Assembly: GCA_021234155.1 (NCBI GenBank)
Contig: JAJEKV010000039.1
Location: 5,624,745 to 5,688,744, forward strand
Reading direction: 5' to 3'
Origin: Isoetes taiwanensis
Lineage: Eukaryota; Streptophyta; Lycopodiopsida; Isoetales; Isoetaceae
DNA length: 64,000 bases
The position numbers and the translations under genes are program-made. Below, one piece after another: positions 11,591 through 22,078 of the stretch. The notes under the pieces are model-generated. The model saw nothing but the letters and a program-made list of their open reading frames with translations, did no database searches and was not told where the DNA came from. Position 1 is the first letter of the stretch, and each line of letters starts with the position of its first letter.

Positions 11591-12907
11591 ATGACACGCA
11601 CAACAGCCCAACAAGCTGGCCATGCGGGATTCATGAAAACATATTTCAAAGTGCGCAGCAGCTATTATTGGCCAGGAATGAAGAAGCAAATAGCTCGCTA
11701 CATCAAGGAATGTCAGCTATGCCAGCAGACGAAGGCGGAGCAGCTTCGAATTCCAGGGGCATTAGAGCCATTAGCAGTGCCAAACGCTAAGTGGGAGGTA
11801 ATCAGCATGGATTTCATCACAGGACTCCCAAGAACAGCGAGAGGCAAGGATGCCTTAATGGTAGTGGTCGACAAGTTGTCGAAGATGGCACATTTTGTGC
11901 CTTGCAGAACCACAGATACAGCCATGGATACGGCAAAGCTCTTCACCAAAGAGATCTTCAGGCTTCATGGCATGCCAAGGGAGATCATCTCCGACAGGGA
12001 TCCGAAGTTCATGAGCGCCTTTTGGCAAGACCTCTTTGCGACGATCCAGACGAAGCTATCCATGAGCACGGCATATCATCCTCAGACGGATGGCCAGACG
12101 GAGCGGACCAACAGGATTTTAGAGGACATGCTACGAAACTATGTCTGGAATAAGCAAAGTATGTGGGAAGAATTTATTCACTTGGTGGAGTTTGCATACA
12201 ATAGCACCAAGCAGGAATCGTCCCAAATGTCGCCATTTATGATCAATTATGGCTATCAGTGCCTAACTCCAGACACTTGGCACAACCCCGTGTCAAAAGT
12301 GGAAGTTTCGCAGCAGATGTTGGCGGATATGCAGCAGCTTGTGGAGGAGGTTAGAGGGTATCTGATAGCAGCAAGAAGTCGTCAAAAGAGCATCGCCGAC
12401 AAGCATCGAACAGTAAGAGAGTTCAAAGTTGGAGATGATGTTTGGCTCAAGATTAAGGTGAAGCAGGCGAAGCTCAGGATCGGCAATTGCAAGAAGCTTG
12501 CTCCAAGGTGGGCTGGACCTTTCAGAATAGTCGAGAAACTAGGCAATCAAGCCTACAAGCTAGACTTGCCAGCACACCTAAAGATTCATAAGGTCTTCCA
12601 CGTGAGTTTGCTGAAGAAGCATACCCCAAATCCAGACGAAGTCTTGGATTCGCCAACGCTGTTGGAAATGACGGAGGAACAGCTGGAAATAGTTCCAGAT
12701 TTGATTCTTGATAAAACTTTCAAGAAAACGAGGAGATCAGAATTCCTCCAGTATTTGGTCAAGTGGAAACACTTACCAGTGGAAGACGCCACGTGGGTAC
12801 TTAAGAAAGATTTAGTAAAAACAAAGTACCCACAGTTTATGGAGCAATGGGACGGCAAGGTCATCTCCGGAAGAAATCGCTCGTGCATGTCGATTTGTGT
12901 AGGTTAA
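11591..12907 (+). CDS. Integrase with C-terminal chromodomain
   Basis: An uninterrupted 438-codon frame. In order: an H2C2-type zinc-binding N-terminus (GHAGF ... CQLCQQ), the DDE core (SMDFITGLP, SDRDPKF, and the glutamate in YHPQTDGQTERTNR), a GPFRIV-type linker region, and a chromodomain ending near residue 420 (LQYLVKWKHLPVEDATW). The chromodomain identifies a chromovirus and is thought to direct insertion towards particular chromatin. This is the best-preserved ORF of the element, but it depends on an upstream frame that is broken. Confidence 0.94.
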   Translation: MTRTTAQQAGHAGFMKTYFKVRSSYYWPGMKKQIARYIKECQLCQQTKAEQLRIPGALEPLAVPNAKWEVISMDFITGLPRTARGKDALMVVVDKLSKMAHFVPCRTTDTAMDTAKLFTKEIFRLHGMPREIISDRDPKFMSAFWQDLFATIQTKLSMSTAYHPQTDGQTERTNRILEDMLRNYVWNKQSMWEEFIHLVEFAYNSTKQESSQMSPFMINYGYQCLTPDTWHNPVSKVEVSQQMLADMQQLVEEVRGYLIAARSRQKSIADKHRTVREFKVGDDVWLKIKVKQAKLRIGNCKKLAPRWAGPFRIVEKLGNQAYKLDLPAHLKIHKVFHVSLLKKHTPNPDEVLDSPTLLEMTEEQLEIVPDLILDKTFKKTRRSEFLQYLVKWKHLPVEDATWVLKKDLVKTKYPQFMEQWDGKVISGRNRSCMSICVG

Positions 12908-13763
12908 TTCTTGTATAGTTAAGATTAATCTACGCATGCCACCTACGCTTAGTATGGGTCGCATGCGTTGTCACCGATGATGGGACCACTACGGTGATCT
13001 CTAGGGATGTCAATGTAGGCATGACCGTTTTCCGCTTTTGGGCTACAGTGGAAGGTAGATTAGAAAGTCTACTTACGTCCCCATCCGGAAGCAAGAGCGA
13101 CCTCGAGGGAAAGGAGGTCATTGAGGAATGCATTGATAGGAAAAGCACCTTTAGCCCCATATATGCTTTGATAGGAGGAATCTATCCTTCACGCCCCCAC
13201 GCGAGAAGGATATCCTCCACCGGGCAACTAGAGGTGTAGGCATGAGCGCATATAGGCATGTAGGCCGCCTCCGCGGGCTATAATGGAAGATTCACCCTCT
13301 TCCTACGCCGGGAGATTAGCCATGCATCCATGTAGATAGGTGGGGTGGTCACCATATAACCAAAAATTTTAATTAATAATTAAATGGTACTAACGTAGTG
13401 TCGACCTGCAGGCCAGTAAAGCGCTCCGGAGGGCAAGGAGGTCGAGCTACGAAGACTTGCAACACAAATTTTGTTGGAATGTGTTGCAAGGAATCAAGGG
13501 TACCTCGAACGTTAATTTTAAATTTTGATAAACTTAATAGTAATGTTAAGGGAATGTTGGAGTAATCTGTTAGTAATGTTGTGAATTGATAAGTTATTTT
13601 ATAATATAATAATGTGATAAAAGTATTACCTTAAGGTAATCGTAATAAATGTGTAAGTATTATAGTAGTATATCGTATGCATCAGGTTGATTGCAGGATA
13701 GGAAGATTCCAAGGTGGGGAGAACCACGATGCTGCGGACAGCATCATTTCAAGGTGGGGAGAA
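12908..13763 (+). other. 3' untranslated part of the retrotransposon
   Basis: No gene was recognised. The stretch 13350-13690 is very AT-rich. Two near-identical purine-rich segments, AAGGTGGGGAGAA at about 13711 and 13751-13763, are separated by about 40 bases. The second touches the 3' LTR and is the functional polypurine tract. Confidence 0.8.
13751..13763 (+). promoter_or_regulatory. Polypurine tract
   Basis: AAGGTGGGGAGAA immediately precedes the 3' LTR at 13764. This is the expected plus-strand primer site. A duplicate lies about 40 bases upstream. Confidence 0.88.
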
Positions 13764-15473
13764 TGTGACGTTCCAGCACAGTATACGCTCCCAGGACGTA
13801 TATTGTACTGCCACGTCACGCGTACACGCCACCCCGATTGACGTGTACGCCAACGTATAGCCAAGTGGGTAGCCCTAGGGGGCAACTTGCTAAGAATGTG
13901 CATTAGTATTAATGTGCACATTTTCCAATGTACACATTAATGTGGGCACACATTTCCATGTGGCCACTTGATGCCAAGTGGGCCATACCCATAGGGGCAA
14001 TTAATGTGCACCTTTTCCAATGTACACATTCATTAATGTGCACACATTTCCATGTGAGCACATTTGGGTGCACACATTTCCATGTGGGCACATTTGGCCA
14101 CCTAGCCCTTAAAGGCAAGTGGGCCCATTTCCAATTATCCCACATGCCAAAAGGGGATAATTGGAAACCCTAGCCAACCCCCTTGTCTATATAGGGTAGG
14201 AAACCCTAACTAGCCCAATTTTCGATTTTAGGGCTTTAGAACTCTGTTTTGGCTGCCTCAACAGCCAAAACCGCATCCCAGACTCTGCCTGGGAGAATTG
14301 CATCCTTAGTTCCTCTAGATTCGCGCGTCTCAACAGGATGGTCGAGCTCAGGTCAGGAGGAGCCCCTCAAGGATCAGGTATTTGGCCAATTAGATAGTCT
14401 AAACCCTATTTTAGTCATTGAATCAAAGAGGGTTTAGCCTATTAGATTGCCCATAGCAGCCCTCTAGAACTCTAGATAGCAGATTCTAACTAAAGAACCT
14501 AACTCTATGATATAGATTAGATCTTGTTCTTTAGTTCTTCTGTGATGTATATGGATGATGTATCTCTGTGAACTCCTTGTATTGGGAAGGGGGGTAGAGA
14601 CCTAAAGCTTTGTAGTTGATGCTCCTAGAGTAGCCTCTCTAGCACACTGTAGATGCGGCCTGTGCACAAGAGCCACACCTGGTTGTGGGTGAAGGGGCCA
14701 GACTGGCTTATAAGGAGGTTCATGTTCTGACTCTTGAACGACCCCTATGGTGTGTTAGTACTGCCGGGGGTCACTGTGACTAGGTCTAATGGCTTGCCAC
14801 TGCGTGTGGGCAAGGCATGGGCTCGACACTCGTGAGGTGGTGAATATGACCTTCCATTGAGTTCAAGTCGAATACGGGCGGTGGCCCCTCTAGTCACCTT
14901 GAGTCAGCATTGTAGATCTCTCGGAGGGAGAGATCCCTACCGCCCCATCGAACCGGGAGATGTAACTCAGATATAGCCCCCCTCGGCTATGCATCCGTGC
15001 GGGCTATCGCCAGTCCCAACACTTTTCAGCCTACTCGCAAAAAGTGTGCACGGGAGGGGCGGATGGAGTGGACAACCCTATGCCATGTTCTTATGCCAGC
15101 CAAATCCATTGCCATGAATTCCCGCAATGAACTCACGGAGACCCAAGCCGCCGGGCCATCCCTTTGAGTCCGAGCCTTGGGTAGGATTCCCTATGTGATG
15201 TGCTGATCTTTGTCTATGCAGATATGTGGAGGACCATCCTTCGTGATGGTCATATGATGTTGATGTATGTGCTACTGACATGTATGTTTACGCTTCCGCA
15301 GCTAGGTAGGCCCTGAGGGAGACGGGGTGCAATGACCCTTCCACTCTTCCCACTGGAACCCGTCACGGTTGCAGTGTCATGTGGAGGGCCCTGTATTAGC
15401 ATGGAGCTGGTATGGGGGATGAACTCCTGTTTGTATACGGTGAGGACACCGTATACGAGTAGGGGACGTCACA
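13764..15473 (+). repeat. 3' LTR
   Basis: 1710 bp, same termini as the 5' LTR, followed by the target duplication GGCGT. Its last bases (TGTGA on the minus strand) create the premature TGA that now ends the upstream piece of the interrupted host gene. Confidence 0.96.
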
Positions 15474-18289
15474 GGCGTTGATTAGTCATGGGGGTTGCAA
15501 CCTCATCCCTGCCCCGTTTGAATTTCTTGTTCATAAACTCCTCATCCTTAATCATTATTTCACACGCATCAACTAACTTTGTGTCACCAAAAACTCGTTT
15601 GAGATCACATTGTGGACTAGTAGCCAGCTTATTGGTGATTTTTATCATCATTTCTCTAACTTGCATGTATGCAAGTTGGGCCATGATCGGTTTTTTCAGA
15701 TTCTGCTGTATAAAACATAACATAGCACCCATTCTTCCAGCCTGTGAATACTTAGGAAAGACAAGATCCAAATGGTTAAACACATACCATATTGCTTGGT
15801 CAAACCATGTGATTGTTTCAGAGCATTCTGCCTGGCAGTTACATTTGAAGTAGGGACTAAAGCTTCTCCATATCCTGTGCAGGTAGGAATAATTCCTTTG
15901 TATATCTGGATACGCCATATGAGCCTTAACAAAGAACATAGTACCTGTATTTTTCTGGCATTTCTTGTCAAATATGTCAGAACCAAAGGGGAAGTTGATT
16001 TCAATTTTGTCAACAATTTTTACTAGATTGTTAGCAGAGTAAGAAACCTCCTTCATTTGTTCATCAGAGATATCTGCCATAAGTCTCCATGACTTTACAC
16101 TGATTGGAGCTAATGTACTAAAGTTCTGGCTCCTCCATAGCGCATGCATGAACTCTTCTCCAAGCCATTCGACTGCCATTTCAGATATCACTGGGAACCT
16201 AATACAGTTTTGTAGTGTGAGTCTCATCAATGTATCTTGTTTTATTTCCATCACACAGGCTTCTTTTTCCCTCTTCATTAGCTCCACGTCTTCCATTGGT
16301 ATAAACTTACCAAACCCCTGACCAGCATCATCTTCAACCAACGTACTAGTTTGGTTATTAGGGACAGATTCCTCCTCATCAAAGGTAACATCCTGTAAAT
16401 TATGAGTTTTTTCCAAAAATGTAACCCCGAGCTTAAATTCCAAGGCAAGCATGTCATCAAGGTCAGTCCTATCAGCCAGAACCTCTGGAGTATCAGTGAA
16501 CACATTTTCTAGAATATCCAGGCATTCTCTTACCCTCATTTTTTGTTCATCCATCTTCAAAAAAATCTCCATCCACGAACTGAATCCCAAGTGCTTAATA
16601 GGAGAAAATGCGTCAGGAGTAAGGGCGCTGTTTTGGGCAAGTATTGCAGCATGCAACTCTCTGTCAGGAATCATGCAAAGTAGGGATTGTACAGCTTGAT
16701 TAGGTGCATCACCGATAGCTCCATATCCAATATCCATAAGCTGTTTTACCCAGACGCCTTTCTTCTATATAAACAGCAAGTACACCATTAGATCACATGA
16801 GATTAAACTAAGACCATTACCTAGATTAAGGAATGGATATGTATGCCAGATAACTCCAGCATGTGGAAATCACTATTTCTTCTTCGTTATGTTTCTACCA
16901 AGATTATAATCATACTATGCATAAATACAATAGATGACCTAATTCATGGCAAAAACATTTTCCACATATCCACCCTGGTTATAATCCCAGGCCATATCCA
17001 TAAACCATTCCATATACCAAAAATAAACATTAGTTTAATCCAGAATATGTATTCTTCAAGTACAAAAATTAGTCTATGATCATTGCAAATAGACCATCCA
17101 GAAATTTATTATTGCCCAGATAATGTTTACTCAACGAATCGGACAGATCTCACCACATCGAAACATGTTCAGCATATCATTATCCACAAATTCTTCATGT
17201 AACAGCATTCTCCAAAAGATAAACATCAAGGAGAAGAAGTCATGGTTACCTGCACCCAAACAATGTCAATGTTAGCAAGAAATTGGTAACAAGACAAGGG
17301 GCGTCAGGTAAGCAATATGACTTCTTGGCTCATCGCCCTTCACCTTGTATTTATCCTAAATCCAGTAAAATACTAAAGCTGCTTACCACAGCTTGAATCT
17401 TTATTTCTGTTCCTGCCTAATGTTCTATTACAATCCTATAATAAAACTTAACCTTTATCCCTATTTTAACCACTTCCTGTTAAAAACCTTCCAGAAATTT
17501 GAACCGTCCAACATTTATAATTATCACACTAACCAGTATTAAAACATGGCAACCATTATAAGCTTTGCAAGTAGACAGACTCATTATGTACCAATGCAAC
17601 AACATAAAGACTGCACTACATGCGTAGAAGACCAGCACATAACGCCCAGCTATGCATATGGATACCTATTTACCAGGAATAACAAATTCATAAACACCAA
17701 CACAACCAACAGAACTGCAACACATGTAACCACTCTAGGCTAAATAAACACAAAACTGAGCTATCTATGCACCACACTGCAACCAGCCTACAGAAGAACA
17801 CCACCAACTCACCTACACCAACTAACATCAACTCAGACCGGATGAAACAGAGGTGAAATTAACCTAATGCAGAACTATCTTTCTGTGAACTAATATGCCA
17901 CAAGCCACCAGCATCTAACACCACATACACAGAACCTCAAGCTATACTGCAAGCACAGAACCGACAATCGCATATAAAGGTAATCAAAGCCATCATCATT
18001 CAAAACTTTAAAAGATTATGTGCAAATATAAGATTCTTTTTCACCATTCTGCCATTCATATTAACCATAACAGTGTTATTCCATGTATATTCTAGCATTG
18101 CGCATTTGCTGAAGTATATCTAACCTGAGAGTTGTTGCCTCCTGGTACCGAGTTTTGCATTTGCTCTCTTGATGGACCAGCAGATCTTTTCCCAAAGTTG
18201 GGTCTCCCAGCATTATTTCTTGGCAGATTACCCGCCATCTGTGCTCTACTCCTCCTTCCAGGATTACGGGGGTAGACTCCTTTCGGCAT
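15474..18289 (-). pseudogene. Two-exon gene of unknown function, interrupted by the retrotransposon
   Basis: Exon 1 (18289-18125) encodes 55 basic residues starting MPKGVYPRNPGRR and ends CAG|GTTAGA in phase 0. Exon 2 starts after TATATAG at 16764 with KKGVWVKQLMDIGYG and stays open to 15474, where the Ty3/gypsy element enters. The frame resumes at 5921 and stops at 5714, giving about 552 codons before insertion. The exon 2 product is mostly helical in character, rich in Met and acidic residues, with a Cys pair (CNCQAEC) near codon 335 of the exon. I see no signal peptide, membrane segment or catalytic motif, and I do not recognise the family. The intron carries a GAA-tailed element. Two MPKGVY first exons near 790 and 4244 suggest a gene family. 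Confidence 0.75.
16877..17347 (-). mobile_element. GAA-tailed structured element, copy B, inside the intron
   Basis: On the minus strand the copy contains the 5' module (17347-17244: GGGGCG/CGCCC hairpin, then GCTAAC and a TTTGGGTGCAG segment), the hairpin module (about 17000-16964: CCACCCTGG ... CCAGGCCA), and a tail of only three GAA units (16885-16877). It lies between exons 1 and 2 of the interrupted gene. Its splice-site-like sequence could compete with the real acceptor at 16765, but that is untested. Confidence 0.55.
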
Positions 18290-18952
18290 TTTGCACCAAC
18301 CAAGTATGAATAAGAAAACAAATGCTTTGCGATGGATACATCCAGCCTAGTGTCCCTATTTTATATTCAGCATCACCGCTCACCGATTCCATGAATCTAG
18401 TAACCGAGATAGAATGCTGAAGAGGAGCCTTTGCCGCACGGCCGTTTTGCCTTGAGCATCGGAACCCTAAGATTCGATTTTCTTTTCTGAAAAAACCAGC
18501 ATAGGTAAAAGCCATGGCCACCTGGTAAATATTTGCTTTTAAGTAATACCCCATAATTCCAACATTCGTTTGTACCAAAGCAGCAATGCCCTTGATGTGC
18601 AACGTACACCAACCCTTAGTGACCCCATGTCCCACACCTTATTCTCCTTATACCATAACATGAAAACCATGCTTGGAATGTATCAGACAGGCTTCCATCT
18701 ATACTGCCCTTGTCCAGCCCCTTAAAAAATCCTTTTCAAAAAATTGCATAGGCCGTATTATTCCAGTTATTCATGGTATCACGCTGGTATTATACCGACA
18801 TCCTTCACTAGCTTATACATGTTTGGATAATGCTTTATTTATTGAAAGTCACCTCTTTTTCAAGCATCGAAATCGATATTTAAACCATTCGTTACATTTG
18901 TGAAGCCATCTATATCCACCAACTTATCAGTTGAGCCAGATCATTCAACTTA

Positions 18953-19760
18953 TTCTTCTTCTTCTTCTTCTTCTTCTTCTTCTTCTTCTTCTTCTTCTTC
19001 TTCTTCTTCTTCTTCTTCTTCTTCTTCTTCTTCTTCTTCTTCTTCTTCTTCTTCTTCTTCTTCTTCTTCTTCTTCTTCTTCTTCTTCTTCTTCTTCTTCT
19101 TCTTCTTCTTCTTCTTCTTCTTCTTCGTACACGTTCTTATCTAGACTACAGTCACATTTAAGCACATAAGTACATTAAAAGAACCTCGTTCAAGGCAAGA
19201 GCATATTTCCAAATATCCACCCTGGTTTTTTAAGCCAGGCCACATCAAGCACTCTCCAAACCATAGCCCATATAATTTGCCATAACGTCTTACATCTGTG
19301 CAATTGAGAAATCTCACATCTTGTCACATAATCTTACATCTATAAACTAATTCTTACATCTATAAACTTGAATAGCAAATTGTAAAACATAAAGTAATTT
19401 AAATTTTGAATTTTGAAAGTATAAAGTATAGAGCTTCATAATCTTGTCATGTAATCTTACATTTCTAAACTTATCTTACATCTTACTTTGTTTGTAGCAT
19501 TCAACTTTGATAATACCAATCTGTGCATATACAAGGTAGAACCTCCACGTGTCTTAGCTCCAGGAGTTCCAATTTCAGATATTCCATCCTCTTTCAAGTT
19601 AACGACCACCTAGCAAGCAAAATAGAGACAATTGGAGGAGAGAACCCGTACCTGCAGCCAATCATGCAAACGTTAGCAGTAATCCCGGTAACGATGCAAG
19701 GGCCAAAAGGTACATTGGGTCTCTCAGTTTATCACTGATCACCAATTGTATCCTTTTGCC
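18953..19760 (-). mobile_element. GAA-tailed structured element, copy C, with a 58-unit tail
   Basis: The 5' module (19760-19645) is diverged from copies A and B but keeps TACCTGCA, GTTAGCA, the GGTAAC arm and a hairpin (AAAAGGTACATTGG pairing with CCAATTGTATCCTTTT). The hairpin module is at 19250-19211 (CCACCCTGG ... AAGCCAGGCCACAT). The tail is a pure (TTC)58 tract on the plus strand (18953-19126). The 76 bases next to the tail are nearly identical to copy E. Confidence 0.6.
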
Positions 19761-21950
19761 CTGAGATGACATTAACAAGAAAGATAACTGGAATAATATA
19801 TTTAACATCACAAAATATTTCAGCATCTCATCGTACTAATTACAAGCTATACCATTAGATGAGAACTAATTTCTTAGTCCCAGACCTAGCTGGTTAACTT
19901 GATAATTAGTTTTATATCATTAAGTATAAGCATTTGAACTTGTAAGCATAATCCATCATAATCATAAATCATAAATTGGTTTTATAGCGTAAAGTACAAG
20001 ATCTTAATCTGTTTAATAACATAATTCCATATCCATTAAATTTCTTGACCATATTACAGTTTGATAATTTTATGTTCGTTAGTATACGCATGCAAGACAT
20101 TAATCAGAAGCTTGAAAACCATAAAGGCTTATGCTGGCCATTTTCAGCTATAAATTGGTGCTAACAAAGGTCATATAACTTAGCTTTCAAACTTTGAGAC
20201 CGTATTAGAGCAAAGCAATAGACGATAAGGTAGAGCAATGCATATTGCACATGAATCCCTGTTCTCAATAAGCATATTGCTTTTTACATAAGCATAATAA
20301 TGCGAATCTAAAGCTAGAACTTCGATTTACTTGCAATCTATAGTTCTATAGAATCATATAGATCCAACTGCAAGACAATGGATTCTTGTATTCAAGTCCA
20401 TTTATAGCAACTCAACATGCTTTCTAAGTGATCAAAGAATCAGAAGCATGATCATATAATTTGTATCATGATTAAGAAAGCCTTATTCTCGTATGTATTT
20501 ATAGACCATTATTGTTATTATTCTGTTAACCTTACAAAGCGCAGAACTGTTTTTACAGCATAAAGCTTCTCAAGCTAACCTGAGATGATTCCGCTTCATA
20601 GACATCCTGTCAAATATGTTGCGCTCAAGCTTTAATGGTGAAGAACTCCACACTTTACTCATTTCGTAGAGGCTTCTAGAGTTGAAAGCATTTGCCAAAA
20701 ATTTAATTTGTATAGGCTTCTAAACTTGAAAGCATATGCCTGCCACTGCAATTTAGAGCAAAAACATTTGTGCTAGTTACATGAAGCTCAAAGAGGCAAA
20801 ACCCTCCAACAAAATCAGAGAATAGATCACTGATCCTTGTGATTTTTCTAGAAATATGTTTGTGAAAACAAATGCTTACTTGTGCACATGTATTTGCCAG
20901 ATCCGCCATCTAAGATCATTTTGCCTTGTGGATACGTTGTCCATGCTTTTAAAGCCATCTGAGTTCATCAAGACTGGCTACACCAGGCAAATCCGGAACT
21001 CTACATGATGGTATCAATCAGGTATATGGTAAAGTGCGCCAGCTGCTATTAGACATGCTGAAATGTTGGTCCAGATCATTGCGGCCAGTTTGTAGTCTTC
21101 ACCATGCTTTGCAAAAGCAAAAATCACCATCAAGATTCTCGCTAATCACGGGCTGCGATCCACAACAGGTTTTAAAACTATGAAGGATAAGAATCATAGG
21201 CATCTCTGATTTTATGGCAGCTACTATAGAAAGGGCAGCATCAAAAAATCGATCATGCTAAGCTCTTTGGGCGGCCATTTTGGCGCCACAGTTTCGTTGA
21301 GCAAAGCCCCACAAATATAACCTAGAATAATTATTCCTGTTTTTGCATATGCCTTACTATAGGCATTTCATATCCATGGCATTAAAGCCACAATCGGCCC
21401 CTTTTTCCATAATCGGCATCACTCTTTTATGGAAGCAAGATTTTATGGCTTTTCCCATTAACAAAACTTGGCTTTTTGCACACAACTTTTCATTTGGAAA
21501 CATCTCTAGGAATGTAAAGTGATATGGGACTTTTGCCCATTAAAGAAACGTGGCATTATGCAAACCATCCATTAAAAATAAAGGAAGCTCCAAATCGTAA
21601 CATCATTTTTATGGGGTCCACGCCCTTGCTTTAATATGTGTTCAAATATAACCATTAATATTAGTACAAATTTCAGAGCATTAAAAAGACTTTTGTCCTT
21701 TTCTCACTTGGTGAGAGTCACCCATTAAACATTTATTGGTATAAACCATCTTCTAACATATTCGACCTTTGAAAATCATAGCTTTCAACAATTAGAAGAC
21801 TAAAGGAGCTTTCCACCATTAGTCCAATATTTTATTGTCAAACTTAACATGTAGCATACATTATATTTCTCAAGGTTTCAAATCACAAGTGCAAGCATTA
21901 AATATGTTTTCCATGTCCAATATTTCTCTTATAAGCATAAGATAGACAAT
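19761..21950. other. AT-rich intergenic DNA, nothing recognised
   Basis: No ORF in the stretch has recognisable protein similarity, splice-framed exons or RNA-gene features. Repeated short words such as TCTTACATCTATAAACT occur just upstream (19290-19490). The rest appears unique within the window. Confidence 0.6.
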
Positions 21951-22003
21951 TTCTTCTTCTTCTTCTTCTTCTTCTTCTTCTTCTTCTTCTTCTTCTTCTT
22001 CTT
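21951..22003. repeat. (TTC)n tract, about 18 units
   Basis: Pure TTC tract joined directly to the short histone-H3-like fragment at 22004, at the same base as in the longer copy at 24196. Confidence 0.97.
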
Positions 22004-22078
22004 GGCATGAATAGCACAGAGGTTGGAATCCCCAAAAAGGGCTACCAGGTAATCTTGGGAGGCCTCCTGGAGGGTGAG
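22004..22078 (-). pseudogene. Short histone H3-like fragment ending in an AAG tract
   Basis: On the minus strand the 75 bases encode [20 protein letters not shown] followed by CAIHAK, the alpha-2 helix and following turn of a histone H3. The stretch is identical to the one at 24196-24270. It begins abruptly (the flanking DNA is unrelated) and runs straight into (AAG)n where a normal H3 would continue RVT. It is too short to be a gene. It is a fragment sharing both the sequence and the tract junction with the longer copy. Confidence 0.85.

Larger units (their letters stand above)
5922..15473 (+). mobile_element. Ty3/gypsy chromovirus-type LTR retrotransposon, structurally complete
   Basis: The 9552-bp element is bounded by TGTGACGT...ACGTCACA ends and a perfect 5-bp target duplication GGCGT (5917-5921 and 15474-15478). 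Order: 5' LTR, initiator tRNA-Met primer site, leader containing a large palindrome, gag with zinc knuckle, protease, reverse transcriptase, RNase H, integrase with chromodomain, purine tract, 3' LTR. This PR-RT-RH-IN order with a C-terminal chromodomain is that of chromoviruses (Metaviridae). Several frame breaks make it non-autonomous. The LTRs remain very similar, so insertion was fairly recent. It sits inside exon 2 of a minus-strand host gene. Confidence 0.95.

Noticed and set aside
15474-16764. Exon 2 product as a negative-strand RNA virus nucleoprotein relic
   Set aside because: Length and helical, Met-rich composition allow it, but I see no diagnostic motif. The gene has an in-phase intron and first exon, which argues against a simple viral relic. 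A profile search would decide.
17244-17347. Box C/D or H/ACA snoRNA in the conserved module
   Set aside because: A GATGA...CTGA pair with a short closing stem exists in copy B, but copies A and C do not keep the C box, and no ACA or proper H box is present.
18900-19169. Long ORFs of poly-Ser, poly-Leu and poly-Glu across TTC tracts (also near 5146, 23437, 23663 and 24012)
   Set aside because: Any frame through a TTC/GAA tract is open. The flanks show no coding signal, and the tracts behave as tails or microsatellites.
19748-19760. U12-type splice donor (GTATCCTTT) in element copy C
   Set aside because: The match is good but isolated. Copies A and B lack it and no matching U12 branch site follows.
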